64,000 bases of DNA. It comes from SHZL01 sp963708905 (GTDB lineage: Bacteria; Pseudomonadota; Gammaproteobacteria; Xanthomonadales; SZUA-36). The notes beneath the pieces were generated by a model, which saw nothing but the letters and a program-made list of their open reading frames with translations, did no database searches and had not been told where the DNA came from. Location: positions 1 to 64,000 of the forward strand of contig CAVPUV010000081.1 of assembly GCA_963708905.1 (NCBI GenBank). Reading direction: 5' to 3'. Made by a program: the position numbers and the translations under genes. Shown one piece after another: positions 1 through 9,333 of the stretch (positions within the stretch are counted from its first letter, which is position 1; every line of letters starts with the position of its first letter).

Positions 1-1275
1 CTCTGCCAGTGCAGGCAATCGTGCCGCCGCTGTCCGGCGGCCAGCTTTCCAGCACGGCTACCACCGCGCTGAGGAAACGGTTGGCCTGGAAAGCATCCAG
101 CACGCGGTGATCCAGGGTCAGGGTGAGGTAGCACATGGGGCGCACCTGGATGCTGTCCTGCCCGTCTATTTCCCGGACGATGACCCGCTTCTCCAGCTTG
201 CCCACGCCCAGGATGGCGGACTGCGGCTGATGGATCACGATGGGACTCGCCAGCAGGCTGCCGCTGACGCCGTGATTGGAGATGGTAAAGGTGCCGCCCT
301 GCACCTCCGCCGGGCTGAGCGTACCCAGACGGGCTTTGTCCGTCAGCTGCTCCAGGCCCTCGGCAAGCTGGTAAAGATCCATATCCTGGGTGTTGCGCAA
401 TACCGGCACCACCAGTCCGCTTGCCCCCAGCGAGGTACCGATGCCGATATTGATATCGTCATAAACTTCCAGGTGGTCTGCATGCCAGCGGCTGTTGACT
501 GCAGGCACCGTGCGCATGGCCAGCGCACTGGCCGCCACGAAATAAGCCGTCAAGGTCAGGCGCGGCCCAAGCCTGGCGAGTTCCGGCGCAGAGCGGGCCT
601 TGTGCGCCAGCACAGCCGACAGGTCAGCTGCGAAAACGGTAGTGACGTGCGGTGCGGTCTGTACGCTGCGCAGCATATGTTCGGCAATGCGCCGGCGCAT
701 GGAATCATGCGGCAGAGTGTGGCTGCGGATGGCTCCGGCGGGTGGGCTGACGCCCTCGCCAGTGCACCGGGCCCGGGCGTGCACGGGTGCGCCTCGACAT
801 CCCGGGCCGTGACCCTGCCGGCACGCCCCGTGCCAACAATCTGCTCCACGGCAAGGCCTCGCTCACGGAGCATTCTTCTCACTGCGGGCGAAGTTCTGCC
901 GGGCGGCGCCGAAGTTCTGCCGGGCGGCGCCGGCGCCTCCGCTACCGGTGTATGCGGCAGCGGGGATACGGCGGCGGCCGCTGCGTGGGCCCGATCCGCG
1001 GTCACTGCCGCCGGGGCTGCCGGCTCCGCTGCCCGCAACAGCAAGGTTGCGACCAATTCACCCGGGGCCAATTCGTCTCCGGCCTGTTTATGTAAGGTCT
1101 GCAGGACACCATCCGCCGGGGCCGCCATTTCCACCACCACCTTGTCGGTTTCCAGTTCGGCGATGGGCTCGTGGGCCTTGACGCTATCGCCCTGCCGTTT
1201 CATCCAGCTCTGCAGCAGGTAGCGGCTGCCTTCCTGCTGCTCTTCCGGCGCGCGGATTTCCATGGTTTTGGTCAC
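1..1275 (-). pseudogene. Dihydrolipoamide acyltransferase (E2) of a 2-oxoacid dehydrogenase, frameshifted and cut by the window edge
   Basis: E2 core of a branched-chain or pyruvate-type dehydrogenase complex; it moves the acyl group from lipoate to CoA. The first frame holds a lipoyl domain (ETDK motif, lipoyl Lys near residue 45) and an E3-binding domain (SPAVRRMLRERGL, about residues 128-165). Around 745-790, in a G/C-run-rich linker, the coding frame changes as if one base had been lost. The acyltransferase domain continues in the new frame (HDSMRRRIAEHML) down to a DHRVLD active-site motif near position 100, where Ala replaces the usual final Gly. The 3' end lies outside the window. It starts 3 nt after the E1 stop, so the two are co-transcribed. 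A sequencing error is as likely as true inactivation. Confidence 0.8.
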
Positions 1276-1278
1276 GAC

Positions 1279-3390
1279 TCAAACTTCATGCAGCGCGCGC
1301 ATGGCAGCCGCGATCTGCGCCACGCCGGGCAGCACTGCGTTGAGTAATACCGGGCTGTGGGGGCTGGGTATATCCGGCATGGTGATGCGCCGGATCGGTG
1401 CGTCCAGATCGAAAAAAGCCTCATCACTGATGACCGCCGCTATTTCGGCGCCGAATCCTGCGGTCAGCGTATCCTCGTGCACGATCAGGCAACGGCGCGT
1501 GCGGCGCACCGAATCCAATACCAGTTCCCGGTCCCAGGGGACCAGGGTGCGCAGGTCAATCAGCTCCGCATCCACGCCCGAAACGGTGACTGCTTCCTCG
1601 CAGCGGGCCACCATCGCACCCCAGGTGACCACGCTCAGAGCTTTGCCTTGACGCACGGTGCGAGCCTTGCCGAACGGCAGCAGGTAATGATCGCCCGGAT
1701 AGGGCCGGCGTGCGGAAACATCATCCAGCAGGGAACGGTGCTCGAAAAATAGGGTGGGGTTGTTGTCGCGCATGGCCGAACGCAGAAGACCCACGGCGTC
1801 CTCCGCGTTGGACGGCATGGCCAGACGCCAACCTACCGCATGGGCCCATTTCACTTCGCCGCACTGGCTGTGCCAGGGGTCTCCGCACTTGAAATAACCT
1901 CCGGCGATGCGCACCACCATGGGCGCGGCAAAACGATTATTCGTTCGCCACCGCATGGTGCCGCAATCGTTCAACTGCTCTTCGGCAGGGTCGGCATATT
2001 TGCGGAACTGGATCTCCGCCACCGGCATCAGGCCGGCGACCGCCAGGCCCACGGCACGGCCGATGATTCCCTCCTCTGACAGACTGGTATCAAACACCCG
2101 GTCTGCACCGTGCTTGTCCTGCAAGCCCAGGGTCACCGCATGCACGCCACCCTTGCGGCCCACGTCTTCGCCGAATACCACCAGCCGTGGGTTGCTGGCC
2201 AGTTCGCTGTCCAGGGTGCGGCGGATGGCGGTGGCCATATTGATGCGCGCCGGTTCCCGTTCGGGCTGGTCCGAACTGTCCGGGAAGCGGTGCGCCAGCG
2301 GCCACAGGCCCCCCTGGCGTTGCAGTACCGGCTGGCCTGACGCATCCGTTTCCGCGAACACGAATCGCCGCACCGTGGCGGGATCCGGGTCGCTACGCTG
2401 CAGCACTCGCTGCAGCGCCCGCGCGAGGTCATCCCTGGCCTGCTGGTCCAGCTCCAGCCATTGCGCCTCACTGAGCACGTCCGGCACGATGAAGGCCTTC
2501 AGCCGCGGTAATGGGTCACGCTGCCATTCAGCCTCGACCTCGGCCTGACTCTTGTAGGCCTGGGTATCTTGGCCCGAGTGTCCGCTGAGGCGCGGCACCC
2601 TGAGCCTGATCAAAACCGGCCCCAGTCCAGCCCGCACCCGGTGCGTGGCCTGTAGCAGCAGGCTTGCGGCTTCGTGCGGGTCACTGCCGGAACCATCAAA
2701 GATCTTCAGGCCGCTGAACGAGGCCAGGTTGGCTGCAATGTTGCCCCCCGGCGTCTGAAAACCGGAAGGCACGGAAATTCCGTAGCCATTGTCCTCGATG
2801 TAAAACAGCACCGGCAATTGTTGCGTCGTGGCAATATTCAGCGCTGACCAAAAGCCATTGGTCGCAGTGGATGCGTCACCGCCCAGGGCTACCGCCATAC
2901 AGCCTTCCGCAGCCGCTTCCTGCAGTACCTCGAGGCGGTATTTCAGGGCCTGGGCCCATCCAACCACCGGGGTGAACTGGGCGCCGACAGAGCCGGACAT
3001 GGGCAGGATGCAGGGGCCCTGGTCCGCGGGCATATTGAAAACCACGCCAATGTCACGGCCATCGCTCATGCCCCCCGCGCGCATCAGCGGGCCCGCCATG
3101 ACATCGTCAATGGCCAGTCCTGCCGAGAGCATGAACGGACGCGAACGGTAATAGCCGCAAACGGCGTCGCCAGAGCGGTTGATCAGGCTGCCGAGGATGG
3201 CCTGAGCCATATCGTGACCGCGGGCGGAGAACTGATACAGGATCTTGCGCTGCTTCAGCAACTGGTTTTCTTCCAGGTCATCCAGATGGCGCGACAGCAG
3301 GGTGTGATAGGCAACGCTGCGCCAGTCTACAGCCGGAATAGAGGCCGCAGCGGAGACGTCCAGCGAGCGCATTCGGGGTGCCAGAGTCAT
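1279..3390 (-). CDS. Fused E1 alpha-beta subunit of a 2-oxoacid (branched-chain type) dehydrogenase
   Basis: Thiamine-diphosphate dehydrogenase that decarboxylates a 2-oxoacid and acylates E2 lipoate. At 703 aa it is roughly the sum of the separate alpha and beta chains. The alpha-like half (about 1-340) has the ThDP motif starting GDAST near residue 171 with the later Asn. The beta-like half begins near residue 385 (NMATAIRRTLDSEL) and has GEDVG, the SEEGIIG segment and a C-terminal transketolase domain (PSPHSPVLLNAVLP). The ATG follows a GGAAGG Shine-Dalgarno. It is first in an operon with E2 and divergent from an Lrp-type regulator, the usual arrangement for bkd genes. Branched-chain specificity is inferred from that regulator, so no symbol is given. 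Confidence 0.85.
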   Translation of the reverse strand: MTLAPRMRSLDVSAAASIPAVDWRSVAYHTLLSRHLDDLEENQLLKQRKILYQFSARGHDMAQAILGSLINRSGDAVCGYYRSRPFMLSAGLAIDDVMAGPLMRAGGMSDGRDIGVVFNMPADQGPCILPMSGSVGAQFTPVVGWAQALKYRLEVLQEAAAEGCMAVALGGDASTATNGFWSALNIATTQQLPVLFYIEDNGYGISVPSGFQTPGGNIAANLASFSGLKIFDGSGSDPHEAASLLLQATHRVRAGLGPVLIRLRVPRLSGHSGQDTQAYKSQAEVEAEWQRDPLPRLKAFIVPDVLSEAQWLELDQQARDDLARALQRVLQRSDPDPATVRRFVFAETDASGQPVLQRQGGLWPLAHRFPDSSDQPEREPARINMATAIRRTLDSELASNPRLVVFGEDVGRKGGVHAVTLGLQDKHGADRVFDTSLSEEGIIGRAVGLAVAGLMPVAEIQFRKYADPAEEQLNDCGTMRWRTNNRFAAPMVVRIAGGYFKCGDPWHSQCGEVKWAHAVGWRLAMPSNAEDAVGLLRSAMRDNNPTLFFEHRSLLDDVSARRPYPGDHYLLPFGKARTVRQGKALSVVTWGAMVARCEEAVTVSGVDAELIDLRTLVPWDRELVLDSVRRTRRCLIVHEDTLTAGFGAEIAAVISDEAFFDLDAPIRRITMPDIPSPHSPVLLNAVLPGVAQIAAAMRALHEV

Positions 3391-3549
3391 CGGTTTACCT
3401 TCCTCTCCCGCGCAGGCGGGAGTATCTCCAGATGTGGAGAATAGAATATCCCCTTTTGACCGGAATTATGTTGCTGTTGTGGTGTTCAAATCGGAATATT
3501 CAGCAATTTAATTTCATGTAGCACCTGTTTATGGAATACAATTCCCTTT
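3391..3549. promoter_or_regulatory. Divergent regulatory region between E1 and the Lrp-type regulator
   Basis: This 159-bp AT-rich gap separates two divergent genes. Next to the E1 start lie two small perfect hairpins, 3405-3422 (CTCCCGC/GCGGGAG) and 3425-3440 (TCTCCA/TGGAGA), which would be in the E1 leader if transcription starts upstream of them. Toward the regulator the sequence is AT-rich with a GGAATATTC palindrome, the kind of loose site Lrp proteins bind. No clear -35/-10 pair was assigned. Confidence 0.4.
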
Positions 3550-4029
3550 ATGCAAGTAGAACTATCCAAACAGGACCTGGCCATCCTTCGCCACCTGCAG
3601 GAGGACGGGCGCATTTCCAACCGCGACCTGGCCAATAAGGTTTCGCTGTCGCCATCGCCCTGCTGGCGCCGGGTGCGCGCGCTGGAATCGCAGTCATTGA
3701 TACTTGGCTATACCGCCTTGCTGGACCCGCAAAAACTGGGCCTGAGCATTCTCGCCTTTGCCCACGTCTCGCTGGTTGACCACCATCCCGCCACGGTGCA
3801 AAACTTCGACCAGTCCATCAGCGCAGCTCCCGAGGTACTGGAATGCTTTATGACCAGCGGCGAATACGACTATATGCTCAAGGTAGTGACACGGGATATG
3901 TCAAGCTATCAGGATTTTCTCAGCGAGAAACTGCTGCGGCTGGATTGTGTGAGAACGGTCAATACCAGCTTCGCGCTGAAGCAGAAAAAAATCTCTACCC
4001 GGCTGCCACTGGAAGCGGGGCAAGGTTAA
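3550..4029 (+). CDS. Lrp/AsnC family transcriptional regulator, probably of the adjacent dehydrogenase
   Basis: A 159-aa protein of normal length for the family. An N-terminal winged helix-turn-helix (LSKQDLAILRHLQEDGRIS, then LANKVSLSPSPCWRRVRALE, about residues 4-50) is followed by the alpha-beta RAM/AsnC ligand-binding domain (about 70-145), including the EVLECFMTSGEYDYMLKV segment. Lrp-type proteins form octamers or dimers that respond to amino acids. Its divergent position next to a 2-oxoacid dehydrogenase matches BkdR, which activates branched-chain keto-acid dehydrogenase genes in Pseudomonas; that parallel is inference. Confidence 0.88.
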   Translation: MQVELSKQDLAILRHLQEDGRISNRDLANKVSLSPSPCWRRVRALESQSLILGYTALLDPQKLGLSILAFAHVSLVDHHPATVQNFDQSISAAPEVLECFMTSGEYDYMLKVVTRDMSSYQDFLSEKLLRLDCVRTVNTSFALKQKKISTRLPLEAGQG

Positions 4030-4063
4030 AACACAGGCTGATCATGACGAGCGGAGTTTCACT

Positions 4064-5432
4064 ATGGATCTTGCACAGCGCGGTTTGACGGACATGCAGA
4101 GCTACATCGCCTTTCTCGAGGCCGAGAACCATCTGGTTCGCGTCACGAGCGAGGTCGATCAGGACCACGTGCTGGCTGGTATCGCCAAGAGGTTCGAAGG
4201 CGAGAAAGCTGTGCTTTTCGAGCGTGTCAAGGGACAGCATTTCCCTGTCCTGATCGGCCTGTACTGGAACCGGCCAATGGTTGCGAAGATCTTCGGCACC
4301 ACCAGCGAACGGCTGCCGTTCGTGCTGAGCGATGAGATCGCGGCCTGGCGCAAGGCGCCGATGGAACCGGTGATCCTGGATTACGGTCCGGCCAACGAGG
4401 TGATCGAGGTAAAGCCGAACCTCTACAACCTGCCAATTCCCTACCATGCGCTCGGTGATGGCGGCCGTTACGTGACCTCCAGCGTGGTCATCGCGAAGGA
4501 TCCGGACACTGGCGTGCGCAACCTGTCGATCCATCGGATGATGGTGACCGGCGAGCGCCGCTTCACCTTGCTGCTGGAAGAACTGGGCCACGTGATGGAT
4601 TACTTCAAGCGCGCCGAGGCGCGGGGCGAGCCGCTGGAAATCACCGTGAACAACGGCGCGGACGTCGGCGCCCACCTGGCCGCCGCATCACCCGCATCCG
4701 CGGCGCCGATCGACATGGACGAACTGGGTATCGCGAGCCAGATCCTGGGGGAGCCAGCGCGGTTGATTCGCGCGCAGACCGTGGGCGTGGAAGGATTGGC
4801 CAATGCGCAGTTCGTCATCGAGGGACGCATTCTGCCCGGCGTGCGCGAACCCGAGGGGCCGTATGCGGAAGTCACCGGCTATTACGCGTCGCGCGAAAAT
4901 CGCTGGGTGATGGAAGTCACCGCGATCACGCGCCGCAAGCACCCGGTGTTCCATTCGATCCTGTCCGGGCTGGAAGTGCAGCAGGCGTATTCCTCGGTCG
5001 CCGAGGCCGGCGTCTTCGGCCGCATGCGCAGCGCCGTGCCCGAGGTCAGGGCAGTGCATTTCTGTGACGGCAGCGTGCCTTATACACTGGCTGTGCAGGT
5101 CGACAAGAAGGACGAGGGCACACCGCGCCGGGCCATCCAGGCGGCGTTCGACTCGCTGGCGTTCCTGAAGACCGTAATCGTGGTGGATCCCGACGTGGAC
5201 ATCTTTCAACGTTGCCGACGTGGATTGGGCGGTCGCGACGCGTTGCCGTTACGAGCGCGACGTGATCACGCTCCCGGACGGGATCGGCCACCGGCTGAAC
5301 CCGATGGTGGAAAACGACCGCTGGACGCGCATGGGCATCGATGCGACGGTGCCGCTGCCGCGCGAGCCGAAGTACGAGCGCGCCACGATGCTGGAGGTCG
5401 ATCTCAGCGACTTCGACATCACCGGTCTGTAG
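4064..5432 (+). pseudogene. UbiD-family (prenyl-FMN) decarboxylase, single-base frameshift near the 3' end
   Basis: Reads as a UbiD-type decarboxylase from MDLAQRG onward. NLYNLPIPYHALGDGGRY, the NLSIHRMM segment and EGPYAEVTGYY carry the conserved residues around the prenyl-FMN site. After VDPDVDIF the frame fails at a TTT (5204-5206). Dropping one T restores NVADVDWAVATRCRYERDV, which runs on to the stop at 5432; without it the frame reads on to 5506 as nonsense. Family members act on aromatic or alpha,beta-unsaturated acids. The substrate here is unknown, but the convergent transporter 17 bp away is of the aromatic-acid type, so a hydroxybenzoate-like substrate is a fair guess. Confidence 0.8.
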
Positions 5433-5449
5433 TTCCCGGCTGCCCGCGG

Positions 5450-6761
5450 TCAGCGGGCCCGGTCCCGGGATTTCCTGAGCGCCCAGGTCGAAACGATGGC
5501 GATTAGCAGCGGCAAGGACAGCAGCAGGAAATAATCATCCTGCTGCCAGCCGATACCGATCAGGATGCCGGCGACGTTTGGCCCGAGCGATCGCTCCCAG
5601 GCGCCCGATTCCGATGCCCCAGCCCAGGCCGGTATTGCGCAGCGAGGTGGGGTACAGCCCGGCCGAGACGGAATACAGGCCGATCATGCCGCCGACCGTG
5701 AAAAAGCCCAGTGCGAACGCCAGCAGTAACAGTACCGTCGGCGAGGCATTGATGAGCGCGAAGGCGATCATGCTGACTGCGGCCAGCGCAAAGAAGGCGA
5801 TGATGAGCCGGTACAGCCCGAAACGCTCGGAGAAGTATCCCAGTAACAGCATGCCGACCAGTCCTCCACCGTTCAGCGTCGCACCGACGATGATGCCCTG
5901 GCTGATCGGCAGCCCGGCGTTCACGATAATCTGCGGCGTCCACAGCAGCAGGAAATAGAGCGTGAGCATGCTCATGAAAAAGCTCAGCCAGAGCAGCAGC
6001 GTGTTCGTTTTCAGAGCCGGCGAGAAGATCTCTTTGACACGCGGCGGCGGGCTCTTCTGCAGCAGCACGGGTAATTCGATGATGGCGTTGCGCCCGAGTT
6101 GCGACAGGATGCGGTTGATCCGCGGCAACGCATTCTGCGGGCGCCGTTCGACCAGGTAGTGCAGGGATTCCGGCAGGAGCCAGATCGCTGCCAGCGCCAT
6201 CAGCAGCGTCGCGAGACCGCCGGCGATGAAAACCATTTGCCATCCAAAAACGGGAAGCAGCGGCGCCGCGATCAGACCGCCCGCCAGGGCACCGATCGGG
6301 TAGCCACTCTGCAGGAAACTGATGGCGAAGTTGCGGCGCCTGTCCGGCGAATACTCGGCCACCATGGTGTTGAGGCTGGCCAGCAGACCACCGACTCCGA
6401 GGCCGGTCAGCACTCGCGTGGCAATCAGCAGACTGATGGTTCCTACCATGGCGGTCGTCAGCATGGCCAGGCCGATCAGGGCAAGACACCAGAGGATAAC
6501 GAGGCGGCGTCCAAAGCGGTCGGCGAGTGGCGCGATCAGCAGCGCGCCCAGCGCCATACCGACCAGACCGGCGCTCAGCACCACGCCCAGGGTCTCCGGC
6601 GCAAGCTGCCACTCGATGCTGATCGTCGGCGCCGTGTAGGCAATAGCGAGGACGTCGAAGCCATCGAGCATGTTGATCAGCCAGCAGACGGCGATCACGC
6701 CAAGCTGCGTTCGCGTCAGCCGGCCCTGGTCAAGGATCTTGAAAAAATCTGCAGCATGCAT
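5450..6761 (-). pseudogene. MFS transporter of the aromatic acid:H+ symporter (AAHS) type, single-base frameshift
   Basis: Twelve-helix MFS permease. The MLDGFDVLAIAY stretch in helix 1 matches the acidic motif of AAHS transporters for benzoate-like acids, and the loop 2-3 motif DRFGRR is present. I chose the ATG at 6761 (MHAADFF), which has GGAGG upstream; an open frame reaches 6911 but the extra residues look non-coding. At 5583-5590 the frame breaks. Removing one base gives LGPNVAGILIGIGW, the last helix and a stop at 5450; as written the frame reads a basic non-membrane tail. It converges on the UbiD-like gene, which is also frameshifted. The substrate is inferred only. Confidence 0.78.
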
Positions 6762-7108
6762 GGGCCCGGCTACCTCCGCTTGTTCGTTGTTGTCCGCCCG
6801 CGGGCGCTGACCCCGTTGCAATGGGCAGCGCTCAGCAGGCCCCGGGTGTCGGGACCATTGTAGCCGTTGTGGGTTGTGCTGTGACGCCGCGCGCTCAAGC
6901 GAGTCCAGCATAATTGGGCCGGTGACTTCGGCTTTTTACTTTACCGCCGTCATGCCACTTCTCACCCGCCGTCATACCAGACTGCCGTAGGCATGTCTGG
7001 CATCCAGAGCAGCCATTCAACGCAGACTGGATCCCACGCGCCTGCTGGCGCAGTCGCTGGGATGACGTCCTAATTTACTTTTTGTACACGCTTCCCAGGG
7101 CAATTGCT
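6762..7108. repeat. Intergenic region with a REP-like extragenic repeat
   Basis: No convincing gene lies here. From about 6948 to 7070 the sequence shows the loose palindromic pattern CGTCATnCC ... CTGGATCC ... GGGATGACG, also seen near 17138-17212 and 57238-57290. Such GTCATCCC/GGATGACG units are common extragenic palindromes in proteobacteria. It separates the MFS gene from a toxin-antitoxin pair. Confidence 0.5.
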
Positions 7109-7139
7109 TGCAAAATGACAGCATCACATGTATTTTGCA
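7109..7139. promoter_or_regulatory. Inverted repeat upstream of the FitA-like antitoxin, candidate operator
   Basis: TGCAAAAT (7109-7116) and ATTTTGCA (7132-7139) are perfect inverted copies 15 nt apart. The right arm ends where the antitoxin ribosome-binding site begins. Ribbon-helix-helix antitoxins of the FitA type autoregulate through such palindromes. The assignment is positional inference. Confidence 0.45.
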
Positions 7140-7142
7140 GGC

Positions 7143-7379
7143 ATGACCATACAGATCACCATTCGCAATGTACCCGCCGAAGTGCGCGACGAGCTGGCGG
7201 TGCGCGCGGCGCGGCGCGGACAGTCGATGCAGGAATTTCTGCGCGGCGAGCTCGAGCGGCTGGCCACCCGGCCTCCGGTCGATGAATTGCTGGCCAGGAT
7301 GAAAGCGCGCAAGGCGATGTCCGGCACCCGGGTCGGCGCCGACGAAATACTCAGCGCGCGAGACGCCGACCGAAAATGA
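7143..7379 (+). CDS. FitA-like ribbon-helix-helix antitoxin
   Basis: A 78-aa protein beginning MTIQITIRNVPAEVRDELAVRA, the typical N-terminal beta strand and first helix of FitA/VapB-type ribbon-helix-helix antitoxins, followed by GQSMQEFLRGEL. I chose the ATG at 7143 because the RNVP motif should lie within the first ten residues; an upstream in-frame ATG at 7128 would add five residues and falls in the operator. It should bind its own promoter and neutralise the PIN toxin, whose ATG overlaps its stop (ATGA). Confidence 0.85.
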   Translation: MTIQITIRNVPAEVRDELAVRAARRGQSMQEFLRGELERLATRPPVDELLARMKARKAMSGTRVGADEILSARDADRK

Positions 7380-7771
7380 GCATCGTCATCGACGCCTCGG
7401 TGCTGGTGGCCGCGGTGGTCGACAGCGGCGCCGACGGCGAGTGGGCCGAGACCATTCTGTCCAGGGATTTTCTGCTGGCGCCCCACCTGCTGCCGGTCGA
7501 AGCCACCAACGTTCTGCGACGCCTGGAATCGGGTGGCAAACTGACCCGCCTCGAAGCCGCGGCCGCGGCACAGGATGTCACCCAACTGGAAATCCAGCTG
7601 CTGCCGTTCGCGCCGTTCGCCGCCCGGGTCTGGGAACTGCGCCGGAACCTCAGCAGTTATGACGCTTGGTATGTGGCCATCGCCGAGCAGTTCGCAACAC
7701 TGTGCGCGACACTCGATCGCCGTCTGGCCAAGGCCAACGGCCCGACCTGCAAATTCCTGCTGCCGCCATGA
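7376..7771 (+). CDS. VapC/FitB-type PIN domain ribonuclease toxin
   Basis: A 131-aa PIN protein. Acidic metal-binding residues are visible: Asp in IVIDASVLV at the N terminus, Glu in LLPVEATNVLRR, Asp in SSYDAWYVAIAE and Asp in CATLDRRLA. PIN toxins are Mg-dependent endoribonucleases, often aimed at tRNA or rRNA. It is translationally coupled to the antitoxin by a 4-nt overlap. It is clearly of the same family as the PIN protein at 60623, but the two are not near-identical copies. Confidence 0.87.
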   Translation: MSIVIDASVLVAAVVDSGADGEWAETILSRDFLLAPHLLPVEATNVLRRLESGGKLTRLEAAAAAQDVTQLEIQLLPFAPFAARVWELRRNLSSYDAWYVAIAEQFATLCATLDRRLAKANGPTCKFLLPP

Positions 7772-7938
7772 TCCGGCGCTACCTTGCCACAGAGAGCAAG
7801 CAACAGAACAGGTTTGTCTTCTTGGTGGCGTTGTTGGCATCATGACCGCCGTGCAAGGTTGACCAGTTGGCGCGGGGCCACGAGCAGCATGGCCCGGGAG
7901 TCATACAACGCTTCCCTTGTCAGGTAAAACCTTCCTTT

Positions 7939-9333
7939 CTATCCACTGGCTGCTTCCGGACCGAGGCTGAGGGTAACCCTGAACCCCGGATGAGTGTTTT
8001 CCAACAACAAGCTGCCATGGTGCAGGGTTGCCACAGCCTCCACCAGGCTCAAGCCGAGACCATTGCCAGGGGTTTGGCGGCTGGTGTCGGCGCGAAAGAA
8101 CCGTTGCGTCACCTTGCCCAGCATTTCCTCGGGTACACCGCCGCCACTGTCGGCAACCATCAGGACGACCCCGTCTTTGTTGCATTTGAGTTCCACCCGA
8201 ATGGAGCCGCCGTCAGGGGTATATTTGATGGCGTTGTCCACCAGGTTCAGAATGGCCTGGCCGAGTAACTGCCGGTCGCCGGCAATGATGGTGGGTGTTG
8301 CCGGCAATGTGGCTTGCAGTCCGAGATGTTTTTCGTCGATCACGGGCGAGTAGAAATCCAGGATCTTTCCGGTCAGTTCATTCAAGTCAACCCTTTCGAA
8401 CAATTCAATGGAGCTGCGTGATTCGGCTTCGGCAATGGCGAGAATGCTATTGAACATGTTGACCAGCTCATCCAGTTGCTCAACCGAACTGTCGAGCCGC
8501 TCCTTGAGCCCGCCGGGCAATTCGGCGTCCTCGGAAATGGAGCGCAGTTCCAGGCGGTGACGGCTTAACGGAGTGCGCATGTCGTGTGCCAGACTGTTGC
8601 TGAGATCCCTGGATGTCGCCAGCATCGTCACCAGCCAGTCCAGCATGCGGTTCAGGTTTTTGGCGAGCCGGTCAAACTGATCGCTTTCGCTGCGCACCGG
8701 GATGCGATAGCCCAGCTTTCCCTGCCGCACATTCTCGAACGCGGTATTGAATTTCCGTACATGGCGGTTGAGCAGCCAGACCAGCAGCAGGCTGATGACC
8801 AGCGCCAGCACCAGCGCCAGTTCGACATTCTGGAATAAGGTTTCTGGCAAGGCTTGCCTGATCGCATCGACCTTGCCGAGGTCGTAGCCGACCAGTAACG
8901 CCGTGCCGTCCGGATAAAGCAAGGAATGAACATACACATGTCGCGTGCCAGGTTCACCCTCCTTGCCCAGGAAAACTTCAGCCCAGGCAGTTTTCAATAG
9001 CAATGTTTCCGGCAACAGCGGGAAATTTCCCGCAACGCCATAGGCGGAATTGAGCGCGATATAGAGCTTGTCATCGCCGGCATCGGTAATGACCGCATTC
9101 ACCACACCGTTGGCATAAGCGGCCCCATAGCGTTCGATGCTTTCATTGAGCTCTTCCACGTGTGCGTCAATGATCAGGCGGATGTCTCCATAGGCAGTGT
9201 GCAGCGATTGTGCGTAAATCGACATCCGAATGGCGATCAGCGTCAAGCTGAAGACCAGGAAAATCAGCGCTCCGCTGCGAAAGGAGTAGGAACGAAAAAG
9301 CGGGTTAATCCGCACTGAGCCGGTATCCTGCAC
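7939..9333 (-). CDS. Two-component sensor histidine kinase
   Basis: A 464-aa membrane kinase. Order: transmembrane helix (about 17-38), a periplasmic sensor region of about 130 residues with no recognised fold, a second helix (about 167-187, LVLALVISLLLVWLL), HAMP, a dimerisation domain with the phospho-acceptor His in SLAHDMRTPLSRH, and an ATPase domain with N (DNAIKYTPDGG), G1 (ADSGGGVPEE) and G2 (GNGLGLSL) boxes. The first codon is GTG at 9333, inside the regulator gene; a second GTG at 9315 has a better-spaced AGGA. It overlaps the response regulator by 29 nt and is surely co-transcribed. The signal sensed cannot be read. Confidence 0.92.
   Translation of the reverse strand: MQDTGSVRINPLFRSYSFRSGALIFLVFSLTLIAIRMSIYAQSLHTAYGDIRLIIDAHVEELNESIERYGAAYANGVVNAVITDAGDDKLYIALNSAYGVAGNFPLLPETLLLKTAWAEVFLGKEGEPGTRHVYVHSLLYPDGTALLVGYDLGKVDAIRQALPETLFQNVELALVLALVISLLLVWLLNRHVRKFNTAFENVRQGKLGYRIPVRSESDQFDRLAKNLNRMLDWLVTMLATSRDLSNSLAHDMRTPLSRHRLELRSISEDAELPGGLKERLDSSVEQLDELVNMFNSILAIAEAESRSSIELFERVDLNELTGKILDFYSPVIDEKHLGLQATLPATPTIIAGDRQLLGQAILNLVDNAIKYTPDGGSIRVELKCNKDGVVLMVADSGGGVPEEMLGKVTQRFFRADTSRQTPGNGLGLSLVEAVATLHHGSLLLENTHPGFRVTLSLGPEAASG

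Noticed and set aside
107..1222. 371-aa plus-strand open frame over the E2 gene
   Set aside because: It is antisense to clear E2 motifs, is low in complexity (Ala/Gly/Arg-rich) and has no ribosome-binding site; a GC-rich shadow frame.
5433..5506. C-terminal extension of the UbiD-like protein in the written frame
   Set aside because: The sequence after the 5204-5206 T-run is Arg-rich nonsense; the family C terminus is in the neighbouring frame and ends at 5432.
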